NCBI RefSeq assembly: GCF_025677645.1
Contig: NZ_CP106879.1
Location: forward strand, 2,976,001 to 3,040,000
Direction: 5' to 3'
Length of the DNA stretch: 64,000 nt
Source: Curtobacterium poinsettiae
GTDB lineage: Bacteria > Actinomycetota > Actinomycetes > Actinomycetales > Microbacteriaceae
The notes under the pieces were generated by a model. That model was not told where the DNA came from and made no database searches. It worked only from the letters and a program-made list of their open reading frames with translations. The position numbers and the translations under genes are program-made. This document shows, in pieces, positions 1-7,730 of this stretch (positions are counted from its first letter, which is position 1; every line of letters starts with the position of its first letter).

Positions 1-446
1 CCCGCGCCGACGTCGAGGTGCCGGACGGCGAACGCGAGCACCGGCGTCGGCAGGGCCGACGGCAGCAGGGTGACCTCGAGCCCGAGGCCGCGCATGACCT
101 CGGCCGAGTCGCGTGCGAAGACGTCCGAGTTCACCCGGCCGTCGTACCCGATCACGACGCTGCGCGAGCGACCGGTGTCGATGAGGAACCGGGCGAGCCC
201 CGCAGCGGCCTGGGTCACGACGACCCGGTTCATCCGCAGCGGGCCCCAGCCGAGCTCCGCGCGGAGTCCGGCGGTGCCGAACTGCAGCCGGCCGTCGAAC
301 CGCTCGGCGAGCGCCCGGACAGCGGGCCCGTCGCCGTCGGCCGCCGCATCGATCGCCGCGGCCAGCTCGTCGCGGGTCTCGGGGTCCGGGTCCTGCGCCA
401 GCCACGCCCGCGCGGTGCCCAGCACCTGGTCGAGGTCGAGCTTCAC
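1..446 (-). CDS. phospho-sugar mutase (phosphomannomutase family), N-terminal part, cut by window edge
   Basis: The 148 visible residues begin at a GTG that overlaps the stop of the purine nucleoside phosphorylase gene by four bases. They show the family hallmarks FGTAGLR (about residue 56) and IGYDGR (about 99), which belong to alpha-D-phosphohexomutase domain 1. The visible part ends just before the expected catalytic serine loop, so the active site lies outside the window. Such enzymes interconvert hexose or pentose 1- and 6(5)-phosphates. As the last gene of a nucleoside salvage run, it may handle the (deoxy)ribose-1-phosphate released by the phosphorylases. Phosphomannomutase is the alternative, since manC lies 10 kb away. 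The family is clear; the substrate is inference. Confidence 0.85.
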   Translation of the reverse strand, partial: MKLDLDQVLGTARAWLAQDPDPETRDELAAAIDAAADGDGPAVRALAERFDGRLQFGTAGLRAELGWGPLRMNRVVVTQAAAGLARFLIDTGRSRSVVIGYDGRVNSDVFARDSAEVMRGLGLEVTLLPSALPTPVLAFAVRHLDVGA

Positions 447-1284
447 GACGCCGGCTGCCCGAGTGCGGCGACCACGCGTGCGAGCAGGTCCGCGATCACC
501 GGCTCGGCCTGCTTGCCGGCCTCGAGGACCTCGGTGTGCGACAACGGGGTTTTCTGGATGCCCGCGGCGAGGTTCGTGATGAGCGAGAACCCGAGGACCT
601 CCATGCCGGCCTGACGGGCCGCGATGGCCTCGAGCGCCGTGGACATGCCGACGATGTGCCCGCCGATGGTCTTCGCCATCTGGACCTCGGCCGGGGTCTC
701 GTAGTGCGGGCCACGGAACTGCGTGTACACGCCCTCGTCGAGGGACGCGTCGACGGACCTCGCGACCGAGCGCAGCCGCGCCGAGTACAGGTCGGTGAGG
801 TCGATGAACGTCGCACCCTCGAGCGGGCTGTCCGCGGTCAGGTTGATGTGGTCGCTGATGAGCACCGGCGTGCCCGGGGTCCAGTGCTCCTTGATGCCGC
901 CGGCACCGTTCGTCAGCACCATGATCGAGGCACCGGTCGCCGCGGCCGTGCGGACGCTGTGCACGACCCGACGGACCCCGTGGCCCTCGTAGTAGTGGGT
1001 GCGGGCACCGATGACGAGCGCGTGGCGGCCGTCGGCGAGGCGGATCGACCGGATCGTGCCGGAGTGTCCAGGGACGGCCGAGGCGCTGAACCCGGGGACC
1101 TGCTCGGCCGGGATCTCGGACACGGTCTCACCGATGATGTCGGCGGCCTTGCCCAGCCCGACCCGAGGGTCAAGGCGATGTCGTGCCGCTCGATGCCGGA
1201 CTGTTCGGCGATGGCGGCTGCGGCGTCCCGCGCGACCTCGAACGGGTCGGCAGCGGGGTCGTTCAGCGGGTTCTCGGTGCTCAT
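443..1284 (-). CDS. punA: purine nucleoside phosphorylase, trimeric type, with an apparent one-base frameshift
   Basis: This enzyme cleaves purine (deoxy)nucleosides to the base and (deoxy)ribose-1-phosphate. The N-terminus (MSTENPLND through LTLGSGW) is in one frame, and the rest (GKAADIIGETV onward, with LTNGAGGI, ISDHINL and HYETPAE) is in another. The frames join cleanly as GSGWGKAAD if one G is added to the short G run at 1152-1154. The break could be a sequencing or assembly error in a homopolymer, or a real inactivating mutation; every motif on both sides is intact. The ATG at 1284 has a -10-like TAGAGT six bases upstream, so it may be read as a leaderless transcript. The stop overlaps the next gene's GTG. 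Confidence 0.85.
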
Positions 1285-1290
1285 GCCCCA

Positions 1291-1296
1291 ACTCTA
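1291..1296 (-). promoter_or_regulatory. -10 box of a probable leaderless promoter for the phosphorylase gene
   Basis: TAGAGT lies six bases upstream of the ATG at 1284, with no Shine-Dalgarno between them. This is the TAnnnT spacing expected for a leaderless start. No convincing -35 is seen. Confidence 0.5.
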
Positions 1297-1313
1297 AAGG
1301 GCGGACTGAGCGC

Positions 1314-1592
1314 TCAGTGCTCGCCGAGCGCCCGGTCCACCGCCGCCGTGATCTCGCCCTGGTCGAAGTGGTTCGCGATGACGATGACCTCGGCGTAGGT
1401 GTCCCCGATCGCCTCCACGAACTCCTGACTCGTCAGGATCACGTTCGCGTCGTCGGAGACGTCCCGCACGGACGCGACGTCGGCCGCGACGACCGTCGCC
1501 GACAGTCCGAGGGCGTCGAGCGCCTTCTCGGCGTTCACCTTGAGGATGCCGCTCGACCCGATGCCGGCTCCGCAGATGGTCACGATCTTCAC
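1314..1592 (-). CDS. PTS system IIB component (ascorbate/lactose-type small IIB)
   Basis: This 92-residue protein opens with MKIVTICGAGIGSS, the P-loop-like phosphocysteine motif of small free-standing IIB proteins (Cys7), as in UlaB/SgaB. It would pass phosphate from IIA to a sugar bound by a IIC permease. Its ATG overlaps the IIA stop by four bases, so the pair is translationally coupled. No IIC gene is adjacent; the flanking genes are nucleoside salvage enzymes. The substrate cannot be assigned, and it may serve a regulatory role or a IIC encoded elsewhere. Confidence 0.85.
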   Translation of the reverse strand: MKIVTICGAGIGSSGILKVNAEKALDALGLSATVVAADVASVRDVSDDANVILTSQEFVEAIGDTYAEVIVIANHFDQGEITAAVDRALGEH

Positions 1593-2035
1593 GCGGAGAC
1601 CCCCATGATCGCGCGGACCTCGTCCGCGGTGGTCGCCGCCGCGATCCGCCCGGTCACGGTGGCGTCGTTGAACAGGTTCGCGATCTCGCCGATCGACTCC
1701 AGGTGGGTGCCGACCTCGGCCACCGCGAGCCCGAGCACCACACGGACGGGGTCGTTGTGCGGGTGTCCGAACGCCACCGGCGACGCGAGCGTCACGACCG
1801 CGAGTCCGTCCCGCACGACGGCACCACCCGGCCGGGCGTGCGCGAACGCGAGCCCCGGCGAGATGACGATGTACGGCCCGTGCTCCTCGACCATGCCGAT
1901 CATGGCGTCGGTGTACTCGTCGGTGGTGGCGCCCGAGGCGACGAGCGCACCGCCGACCAGGCGCATCGCGTCACGCCACGCGGGCGCGTCCGCACCGAGG
2001 AGGACGGCGGTGTCCGGCAGCGGTGGCAGTCCCAT
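1589..2035 (-). CDS. PTS system IIA component (mannitol/fructose/ascorbate-type)
   Basis: This 148-residue protein has the IIA(Mtl/Fru) architecture. His66 in GLAFAHARP matches the phospho-accepting histidine, and His52 in EEHGPY matches the second active-site histidine. It takes phosphate from HPr and gives it to a IIB. It starts three bases after the adenosine deaminase stop and overlaps the IIB gene by four bases, so the three form one transcription unit. It is distinct from the mannitol IIA at 37.3-37.7 kb. Finding a PTS pair inside a nucleoside catabolic run without a IIC is unusual. Confidence 0.85.
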   Translation of the reverse strand: MGLPPLPDTAVLLGADAPAWRDAMRLVGGALVASGATTDEYTDAMIGMVEEHGPYIVISPGLAFAHARPGGAVVRDGLAVVTLASPVAFGHPHNDPVRVVLGLAVAEVGTHLESIGEIANLFNDATVTGRIAAATTADEVRAIMGVSA

Positions 2036-2038
2036 GCG

Positions 2039-3151
2039 TCAGGCCTCCTGGTACCCGGCCGTGATGGTGGCGATGATCTCCTCGCGGTCCTCGAGCGGCA
2101 GGAACGACCCGAGCGCGGCGTTGATCTGGAACGCCGCCAGGTCGTCGAGGTCGTACCCGAACGTGCCGGCGAGCAGCGCGAGCTCCTTCGACAGCGAGGT
2201 CCCGCTCATCAGGCGGTTGTCGGTGTTCACCGTGACGCGGAAGCCGAGCTGGTAGAGCACGTCGAACGGGTGGTCGGCGAGGTAGTCGCCCCACGCGGCG
2301 ATCGCCCCGGTCTGCAGGTTGGACGACGGCGAGACCTCGAGCGGGATCTCGCGGTCACGGACCCACGAGGCGACCTCGCCCAGGGAGGCCAGCGTCGAGC
2401 CGTCCCCGGCGTCGGACAGGGCGACGTCCTCGAAGATGCGGACGCCGTGCCCGAGACGGAGCGCCCGGCCGTCGACGAGGGCCGACCGGATGGAGGCGAG
2501 CCCGTCCGCCTCGCCCGCGTGCACGGTGACGGGGAACAGCTCGGACGCCAGGTGGTCGAAGGCGGCGCGGTGGTTCGAGGCGGGGAACCCTGCTTCGGCA
2601 CCGGCGATGTCGAAACCGACGACCCCGGCGTCACGGTGGCGGACGGCGAGCTCGGCGATCTCGAGCGACCGGTCGGCGTGCCGCATCGCGGTGACGAGCT
2701 GGCCGATGCGGATGCGCCCACCGGCGGCGTCGACGGCTTCCTCGATGCCGGCCTGCACGGCCTCGACCGTCTGGTCGAGCGTCAGTCCGCCCTGCAGGTG
2801 CTGTTCCGGCGCCCAGCGGACCTCGCCGTAGACGACACCGTCGGCCACGAGGTCCTCGACGAACTCGCGGGCGATCCGGGTGAGCTGCGGTGCGGTCTGC
2901 ATCACCGACGTGGTGACGTCGAACGTCTTCAGGTACTCGACCAGGGAGCCGGAGTTCGACTGGTCGGCGAACCACTGCCCGAGTTCGGCCGGATCGGTGG
3001 TGGGGAGCGTCACACCCGCCGAGGCCGCGAGCTCGATGATGGTCGCGGGACGCAGACCGCCGTCGAGGTGGTCGTGCAGCGAGACCTTCGGCAGGTCGTT
3101 GATGACCGCCCCGGCGTCGGGCAGGCGGTAGGTCGGGGCGTCGGCGCTCAT
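2039..3151 (-). CDS. add: adenosine deaminase
   Basis: This 370-residue protein deaminates (deoxy)adenosine to (deoxy)inosine, feeding the downstream phosphorylase. Metal ligands and catalytic residues are visible: HDHLDGGLRP near the N-terminus (His26 and His28), VTVHAGEADG (zinc His and catalytic Glu), RLGHGVRI and the late NTDNRLMSGTSLS motif. Length is normal for the family. It is the first gene of the unit running to the mutase and is separated from deoA by a terminator hairpin. Its ATG has a -10-like TAGCCT six bases upstream, so the transcript may be leaderless. Confidence 0.95.
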   Translation of the reverse strand: MSADAPTYRLPDAGAVINDLPKVSLHDHLDGGLRPATIIELAASAGVTLPTTDPAELGQWFADQSNSGSLVEYLKTFDVTTSVMQTAPQLTRIAREFVEDLVADGVVYGEVRWAPEQHLQGGLTLDQTVEAVQAGIEEAVDAAGGRIRIGQLVTAMRHADRSLEIAELAVRHRDAGVVGFDIAGAEAGFPASNHRAAFDHLASELFPVTVHAGEADGLASIRSALVDGRALRLGHGVRIFEDVALSDAGDGSTLASLGEVASWVRDREIPLEVSPSSNLQTGAIAAWGDYLADHPFDVLYQLGFRVTVNTDNRLMSGTSLSKELALLAGTFGYDLDDLAAFQINAALGSFLPLEDREEIIATITAGYQEA

Positions 3152-3157
3152 GCTCCC

Positions 3158-3163
3158 AGGCTA
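3158..3163 (-). promoter_or_regulatory. -10 box of a probable leaderless promoter for add
   Basis: TAGCCT is followed by a six-base spacer and the add ATG. The spacer GGGAGC abuts the ATG too closely to act as a normal ribosome binding site. The position, just past the deoA terminator, supports a separate promoter for add and the genes after it. Confidence 0.5.
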
Positions 3164-3219
3164 TCGGTGGTCGCCGCCGCCGCGCAGGCACCTGTGCACA
3201 ACCCACAACGGAAGACACT

Positions 3220-3251
3220 GGAGGCTCCCCACAGGTGTGCAGGGAGCCTCC
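3220..3251 (-). terminator. intrinsic terminator hairpin after deoA
   Basis: Ten-base arms GGAGGCTCCC and GGGAGCCTCC pair perfectly around a 12-base loop, 20 bases beyond the deoA stop on the minus strand. It separates the transporter-cdd-deoA unit from the add unit. Confidence 0.75.
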
Positions 3252-3271
3252 GGTCGGTCGGGTGACCGGGT

Positions 3272-4570
3272 TCAGGACCCGATGCGCTCGCGCACGATCG
3301 GCCCACGTGCCGCGGCAGCAGAGCCGGCCGCGCCGATGGTCCACGCGCCCTCGAGCGACTCCAGCGCGCGCGGGATCCGCGACGCGTCGTCGGAGTGCAG
3401 CGTCCAGAGCGGCTGTCCCTCGGTCACGGTGTCCCCCGGCTTGACGTGGAGCTCGATGCCCGCACCGGCCTGCACCGGGTCCTGCGCGCGGGCACGACCG
3501 GCCCCGAGCCGCCAGGCCGAGACACCGAACGGCAGCGCGTCCTGCTGCGTGAGCACCCCCGACGTCCCAGCGGTGACGACGTGCTGTTCGCGGGCCACGG
3601 GCAACGCCGCGGACGGGTCGCCGCCCTGCGCCTCGATCATCCGACGCCAGGTGTCCATCGCGCGGCCGTCCGCGAGCGCGGCTGCAGGGTCGGCGTCGGG
3701 CAGTCCGGCCAGCGTGAGCATCTCGGTCGCGAGCGCCACGGTCAGCTCGACGACGTCGGCCGGGCCGCCGCCGGCGAGCACCTCGACCGACTCCCGCACC
3801 TCGAGCGCGTTGCCGATCGTCAGCCCGAGCGGGACCTCCATGTCGGTCAGCAGCGCCGAGGTCGCGACCCCGGCGTCGTTGCCGAGGTCGACCATGGTCT
3901 GCGCGAGCTCCCGGGACGCCTCGTAGGTCGGCATGAACGCCCCGGACCCGAACTTGACGTCGAGCACGAGCGCACCGGTGCCCTCGGCGATCTTCTTCGA
4001 CATGATGCTCGAGGCGATCAGCGGGATGCACTCGACCGTGCCGGTGATGTCGCGGAGCGCGTAGAGCTTCTTGTCGGCGGGTGCGAGACCCGAGCCGGCG
4101 GCGCAGATGACCGCGCCGACGTCGGACAGGATCTCCATCATCCGGTCGTTGGACAGCGCCGCCTGCCACCCGGGGATGGACTCGAGCTTGTCGAGCGTCC
4201 CGCCGGTGTGGCCGAGACCGCGGCCGGACAGCTGCGGCACGGCGACGCCGAACGACGCCACCAGCGGCGCGAGCGGCAGCGTGATCTTGTCGCCGACGCC
4301 GCCCGTGGAGTGCTTGTCGACCGTCGTCTTGCCGAGCGACCCGAACGACATCCGCTCCCCCGACGCGATCATCGCGAGCGTGAGGTCCTTGATCTCGCGC
4401 CGCTCCATCCCGTTCAGGAAGATCGCCATCGCCATCGCGGCCATCTGCGGGTCCTCGACGTAGCCGCGGGTGTACGCGTCGACGAGCCAGTCGACCTCGG
4501 CGGTGCTCAGGGCCCCGCCGGAGCGCTTCGTGCGGATGAGGTCGACGGTGTCGAACGGCTCGACGGCCAT
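3272..4570 (-). CDS. deoA: thymidine phosphorylase (pyrimidine-nucleoside phosphorylase)
   Basis: This 432-residue enzyme splits thymidine or deoxyuridine to the base and deoxyribose-1-phosphate. The family signature around SGRGLGHTGGTLDKLE is intact, as are the phosphate-binding KHSTGGVGD near residue 84 and the C-terminal barrel-sandwich domain (GDTVTEGQPLW). It begins one base after the cdd stop and has a good upstream GGAG, so it is cotranscribed with cdd, which supplies deoxyuridine. It is the last gene before the hairpin at 3220-3251. Confidence 0.95.
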   Translation of the reverse strand: MAVEPFDTVDLIRTKRSGGALSTAEVDWLVDAYTRGYVEDPQMAAMAMAIFLNGMERREIKDLTLAMIASGERMSFGSLGKTTVDKHSTGGVGDKITLPLAPLVASFGVAVPQLSGRGLGHTGGTLDKLESIPGWQAALSNDRMMEILSDVGAVICAAGSGLAPADKKLYALRDITGTVECIPLIASSIMSKKIAEGTGALVLDVKFGSGAFMPTYEASRELAQTMVDLGNDAGVATSALLTDMEVPLGLTIGNALEVRESVEVLAGGGPADVVELTVALATEMLTLAGLPDADPAAALADGRAMDTWRRMIEAQGGDPSAALPVAREQHVVTAGTSGVLTQQDALPFGVSAWRLGAGRARAQDPVQAGAGIELHVKPGDTVTEGQPLWTLHSDDASRIPRALESLEGAWTIGAAGSAAAARGPIVRERIGS

Positions 4571-4571
4571 G

Positions 4572-5054
4572 TCAGTGCTCCTGCTGGTACGTGGCGAGGG
4601 TGCGCGGCCCGAAGGCGTCCGGCAGGACCTCGTCGATGGTGCGGATGCCGGAGAGCGTCTCGAGGAGCATGCCCTCGGTCGAGTGCTCGAACAGCAGCTG
4701 GCGGCAGCGCCCGCACGGCATCAGGGTCGCCCCGTCACCGTCGACGCACGTGAACGCGACGAGCTTGCCGCCGCCGGTCATGTGCAGCTGCGACACGAGG
4801 GAGCACTCTGCGCAGAGCGTCACCCCGTAGCTCGCGTTCTCGATGTTGCAGCCGGAGACGATCCGGCCGTCGTCGGTGAGCGCCGCGGCGCCCACCGGGA
4901 ACGACGAGTACGGCGCGTAGGCGCGCCGCATCGCGGCCGTGGCGGCGTCCCGCAGGGCGCCCCAGTCCACGTCGTCGACCGGGAGGCCCGTGGCGGCGTC
5001 CGTCGGGGCGGTGGCGGTGACCCCCTGGTCACCTGCAGCGTGCGTGTCGGTCAT
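4572..5054 (-). CDS. cdd: cytidine deaminase
   Basis: This 160-residue zinc enzyme deaminates (deoxy)cytidine to (deoxy)uridine. The active site is clear: CAEC (Cys81, Glu83) and PCGRC (Cys114, Cys117), plus the substrate-binding CNIENASYG. The N-terminus is about 25 residues longer than the compact tetrameric enzymes. A GGAGG lies upstream of the ATG, and the gene follows the permease stop by 19 bases. It channels pyrimidine nucleosides towards deoA. Confidence 0.95.
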   Translation of the reverse strand: MTDTHAAGDQGVTATAPTDAATGLPVDDVDWGALRDAATAAMRRAYAPYSSFPVGAAALTDDGRIVSGCNIENASYGVTLCAECSLVSQLHMTGGGKLVAFTCVDGDGATLMPCGRCRQLLFEHSTEGMLLETLSGIRTIDEVLPDAFGPRTLATYQQEH

Positions 5055-5073
5055 GTGTCGTGCCTCCAGGCCG

Positions 5074-6366
5074 TCAGCTCTTGATGTACGGCTTGCCGGA
5101 CGCGGCTGGGCCGCGCGACTGGCCGACCAGGCCGGCCACCGCGAAGATCGTCACCACGTACGGCAGCATCAGCAGGAACTCGCTCGGTACGGGCGAGCCG
5201 ACCGCGCTGAGCGTGTTCTGCAGATTCGACGCGAAGCCGAACAGCAGCGCCGCGAGCGTGGCCTTGATCGGGTCCCAGCGGCCGAAGATGACGGCGGCCA
5301 GGGCGATGTAGCCCGCGCCCGCCGTCATGTCCTTCGTGAACCCGCCCGTGGCGTCGAGCGTGAAGTACGCGCCGCCGAGGCCCGCGATCGCCCCGGCGAG
5401 CGAGACGTTCCAGAACCGGGTGCTCGTGACGTTGATGCCCACCGTGTCGGCGGCCTGCGGGTGCTCGCCGACGGCGCGGAGCCGCAGACCCCAGCGGGTC
5501 TTGAACAGGCCGAAGGTGACGACCGCGACGGCGATGTAGGCCAGGTAGACGACGACCGACTGCTCGAAGAAGATCGGTCCGATGATCGGGATCTGGTGGA
5601 GCACCGGCACCTCGAACTTCGGGAACCGGATGCCGATGTTGAGCGTCTGCTGGTTCGGCGACAGCACCTGCGAGTACAGGAAGCCGGTCAGGCCCGAGAT
5701 GAAGGCGTTGATGACGACACCGACGATGACCTGGTCGACCAAGTACTTGATGCTGAACGCCGCGAGGACGAACGACACGAGCACACCCGCGACGAGCGCT
5801 CCGACGAGACCGACCCACGGCGACCCGGTGAGCGAGGCGATGAGCGCCGAGGTGAACGCACCGGCGAGGAACTGCCCCTCGATCGCGATGTTGACCACGC
5901 CGACACGCTCGGAGATCACGCCGCCGAGTGCACCGAAGACGAGCGGGACCGCGAGGCCGAGCGCACCGAAGAGCATGCCGGGGATGGTGATCGAGTCGCC
6001 GGCGACCGCCCACGCCAGGAAGCCGACCACGAAGACGATCGCGAACACCGAGGTCACCCAGAGCGGCACACGACGCGAGGCACGGGTCTCGACGATCGCG
6101 TACACCGTAGCGAGCGCGAGCAGCACGGTCACGACGATCCCGGTGGCCGTCGCCGGCAGCGGGACGTTCGGCAGCGCGAAGAAGTCGCCCTTCGAGGCCA
6201 GGCGGAGCGTCGCCGTTCCGGGACGGTGTCCGAAGCCGAACAGCACGAGCGCGAGCAGCGTGAACACGCCGTACCCGATCGGGAGCTTCCAGCTGCGGGT
6301 CGTCTCGACCGGGCGGTCGTCCAGGGGCATGCGCGGCGCGGCCGCGGTGGGGCTGAGGGTGCTCAT
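5074..6366 (-). CDS. nucleoside ABC transporter permease (YufQ/NupC-like)
   Basis: This roughly 430-residue polytopic membrane protein belongs to the BPD_transp_2 family, one of two permeases of a BMP-dependent nucleoside importer. Features include about ten hydrophobic segments, the internal loop motif GENPQAADTVGINV (seen here as GEHPQAADTVGINV) and the segment FGALGGVISERVGVVNIAIEG typical of the second permease. The ATG overlaps the stop of the first permease by four bases; upstream in-frame codons lie inside that gene and are not used. It works with the genes at 6363-7730 and 7727-9247. Confidence 0.92.
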   Translation of the reverse strand: MSTLSPTAAAPRMPLDDRPVETTRSWKLPIGYGVFTLLALVLFGFGHRPGTATLRLASKGDFFALPNVPLPATATGIVVTVLLALATVYAIVETRASRRVPLWVTSVFAIVFVVGFLAWAVAGDSITIPGMLFGALGLAVPLVFGALGGVISERVGVVNIAIEGQFLAGAFTSALIASLTGSPWVGLVGALVAGVLVSFVLAAFSIKYLVDQVIVGVVINAFISGLTGFLYSQVLSPNQQTLNIGIRFPKFEVPVLHQIPIIGPIFFEQSVVVYLAYIAVAVVTFGLFKTRWGLRLRAVGEHPQAADTVGINVTSTRFWNVSLAGAIAGLGGAYFTLDATGGFTKDMTAGAGYIALAAVIFGRWDPIKATLAALLFGFASNLQNTLSAVGSPVPSEFLLMLPYVVTIFAVAGLVGQSRGPAASGKPYIKS

Positions 6367-7730
6367 GCGGCGACCGCCTTCTTGCTGTTCTTGCTCGTCT
6401 TCGTGCGCTTGCGGGCACCCGGCTGCGGGATCCGGAAGATCGCGCGGACGAGCGGCGGCGCCGCGATGAAGAGGACGATGAGTGCCTGGATGACGCCGAC
6501 GATGTCGATCGGGATGCCGTTGGCGGCCTGCATCGCGTAGCCGCCGTTCTTCAGGACGCCGAACAGGATCGCCGCCCAGAACACGCCCCACGGCTTCGAG
6601 CGGCCGAGCAGGGCCACGGTGATGGCGTCGAAGCCGATGCCGGCGTCGATGCCCGAGGTGAAGCCCGTGGTGACCGCGCCCTGCACCTGGTAGGCGCCGG
6701 CGATGCCGACCAGGGCACCGGAGATGACCATGACCCAGATGGTCAGCGACGGGACGCTCATGCCGGCCACACGGGCGGCGCGGGGGTTCTCACCGATGGT
6801 GCGGAACCGGAAGCCGAGCGACGACTTGTTGACGAGCCACCAGACGACGACGACCGCGATGATCGCGACGATGAACCCGAGGTCCACGCCGTACCGCACG
6901 CCGAAGAGCTGCGGCAGGAGCGCGCTGTCCTTCGTGGCGGGTGAGATCGGGTTGCTGCTGCCCGGGGCCTGCAGCAGGCCCGGGGTGCGGAGCAGGTAGC
7001 TGACCAGGTAGAGCGCGACGTAGTTGAGCATGATCGTGACGACCACCTCGTTCGCGCCCGTCCGGGCCTTGAGCACCCCGACGATGCCACCCCAGACCGC
7101 GCCGCCGACGATGCCGGCGATGATCGTGAGCGGGATGTGGATCGCGGCGGGGCCGTCGAACGAGAACCCGACCCACCCGGCGGCCGCGGCCCCCATCAGG
7201 ATCTGACCCTGGCCGCCGATGTTGAACAGCCCGGCGCGGAACGACAGCGCGATCCCGAGCCCGGCGGCGATGAGCGGCACCGAGTAGTCGACGGAGCGCG
7301 TGAGCGGCCCGATCGCCTGCTGGAAGGAGTCCGCACCGAAGTTGAACACCGAGCCCTGGAACAGCGAGGCGTAGGCGCCGCCGACCGCGGTGCCGATCGC
7401 CTGGAGCATGTCCGTCGGGCGGGCGAAGAAGTAGCCGGCGGTGGCACGGACGTTCTCGTCGGTCACCGCGATGAGGATGCCGCACGCGACCAGCGCGAGG
7501 ACGACGGCGAGCACCGTGACGAGCACGGAGCCGTTCAGGATCCCCTGCAGGGCGGCCTGCCAGCGGTCACCACCGGCGCCGTTGCGGCGCTCGGTGTCCG
7601 CTGCCGAGTCCGTCATCAGGTGCGGGGTCGACTCGACCTCCTGCAGACGGTCGTCGGTGAGCGGGGCGTCCGCGGTGCCGTGCGCAGCCGGGGTCGGCTG
7701 CTGCGTGTTGTCTGGTTCCTGCGCGGTCAC
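6363..7730 (-). CDS. nucleoside ABC transporter permease (YufP/NupB-like)
   Basis: This 455-residue BPD_transp_2 permease has a roughly 80-residue hydrophilic, Gln/Thr-rich N-terminus before the first membrane segment. The coupling-loop motif GENPRAARVAGM and the segment LSFRAGLFNIGGQGQILMGA identify it as the first permease of the BmpA-NupABC or YufNOPQ type. It starts with GTG overlapping the ATPase stop and overlaps the second permease at its end. The C-terminus is Lys-rich (KRTKTSKNSKK). Confidence 0.92.
   Translation of the reverse strand: MTAQEPDNTQQPTPAAHGTADAPLTDDRLQEVESTPHLMTDSAADTERRNGAGGDRWQAALQGILNGSVLVTVLAVVLALVACGILIAVTDENVRATAGYFFARPTDMLQAIGTAVGGAYASLFQGSVFNFGADSFQQAIGPLTRSVDYSVPLIAAGLGIALSFRAGLFNIGGQGQILMGAAAAGWVGFSFDGPAAIHIPLTIIAGIVGGAVWGGIVGVLKARTGANEVVVTIMLNYVALYLVSYLLRTPGLLQAPGSSNPISPATKDSALLPQLFGVRYGVDLGFIVAIIAVVVVWWLVNKSSLGFRFRTIGENPRAARVAGMSVPSLTIWVMVISGALVGIAGAYQVQGAVTTGFTSGIDAGIGFDAITVALLGRSKPWGVFWAAILFGVLKNGGYAMQAANGIPIDIVGVIQALIVLFIAAPPLVRAIFRIPQPGARKRTKTSKNSKKAVAA

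Noticed and set aside
1589..2035. Assigning the PTS IIA/IIB pair to mannitol transport
   Set aside because: A separate mannitol IIA (37260-37697) and a IIB fused to IIC already exist, and this IIB is of the small ascorbate/lactose type.
3152..3219. Purine riboswitch upstream of add
   Set aside because: No purine aptamer core is visible and the -10 box leaves essentially no leader.
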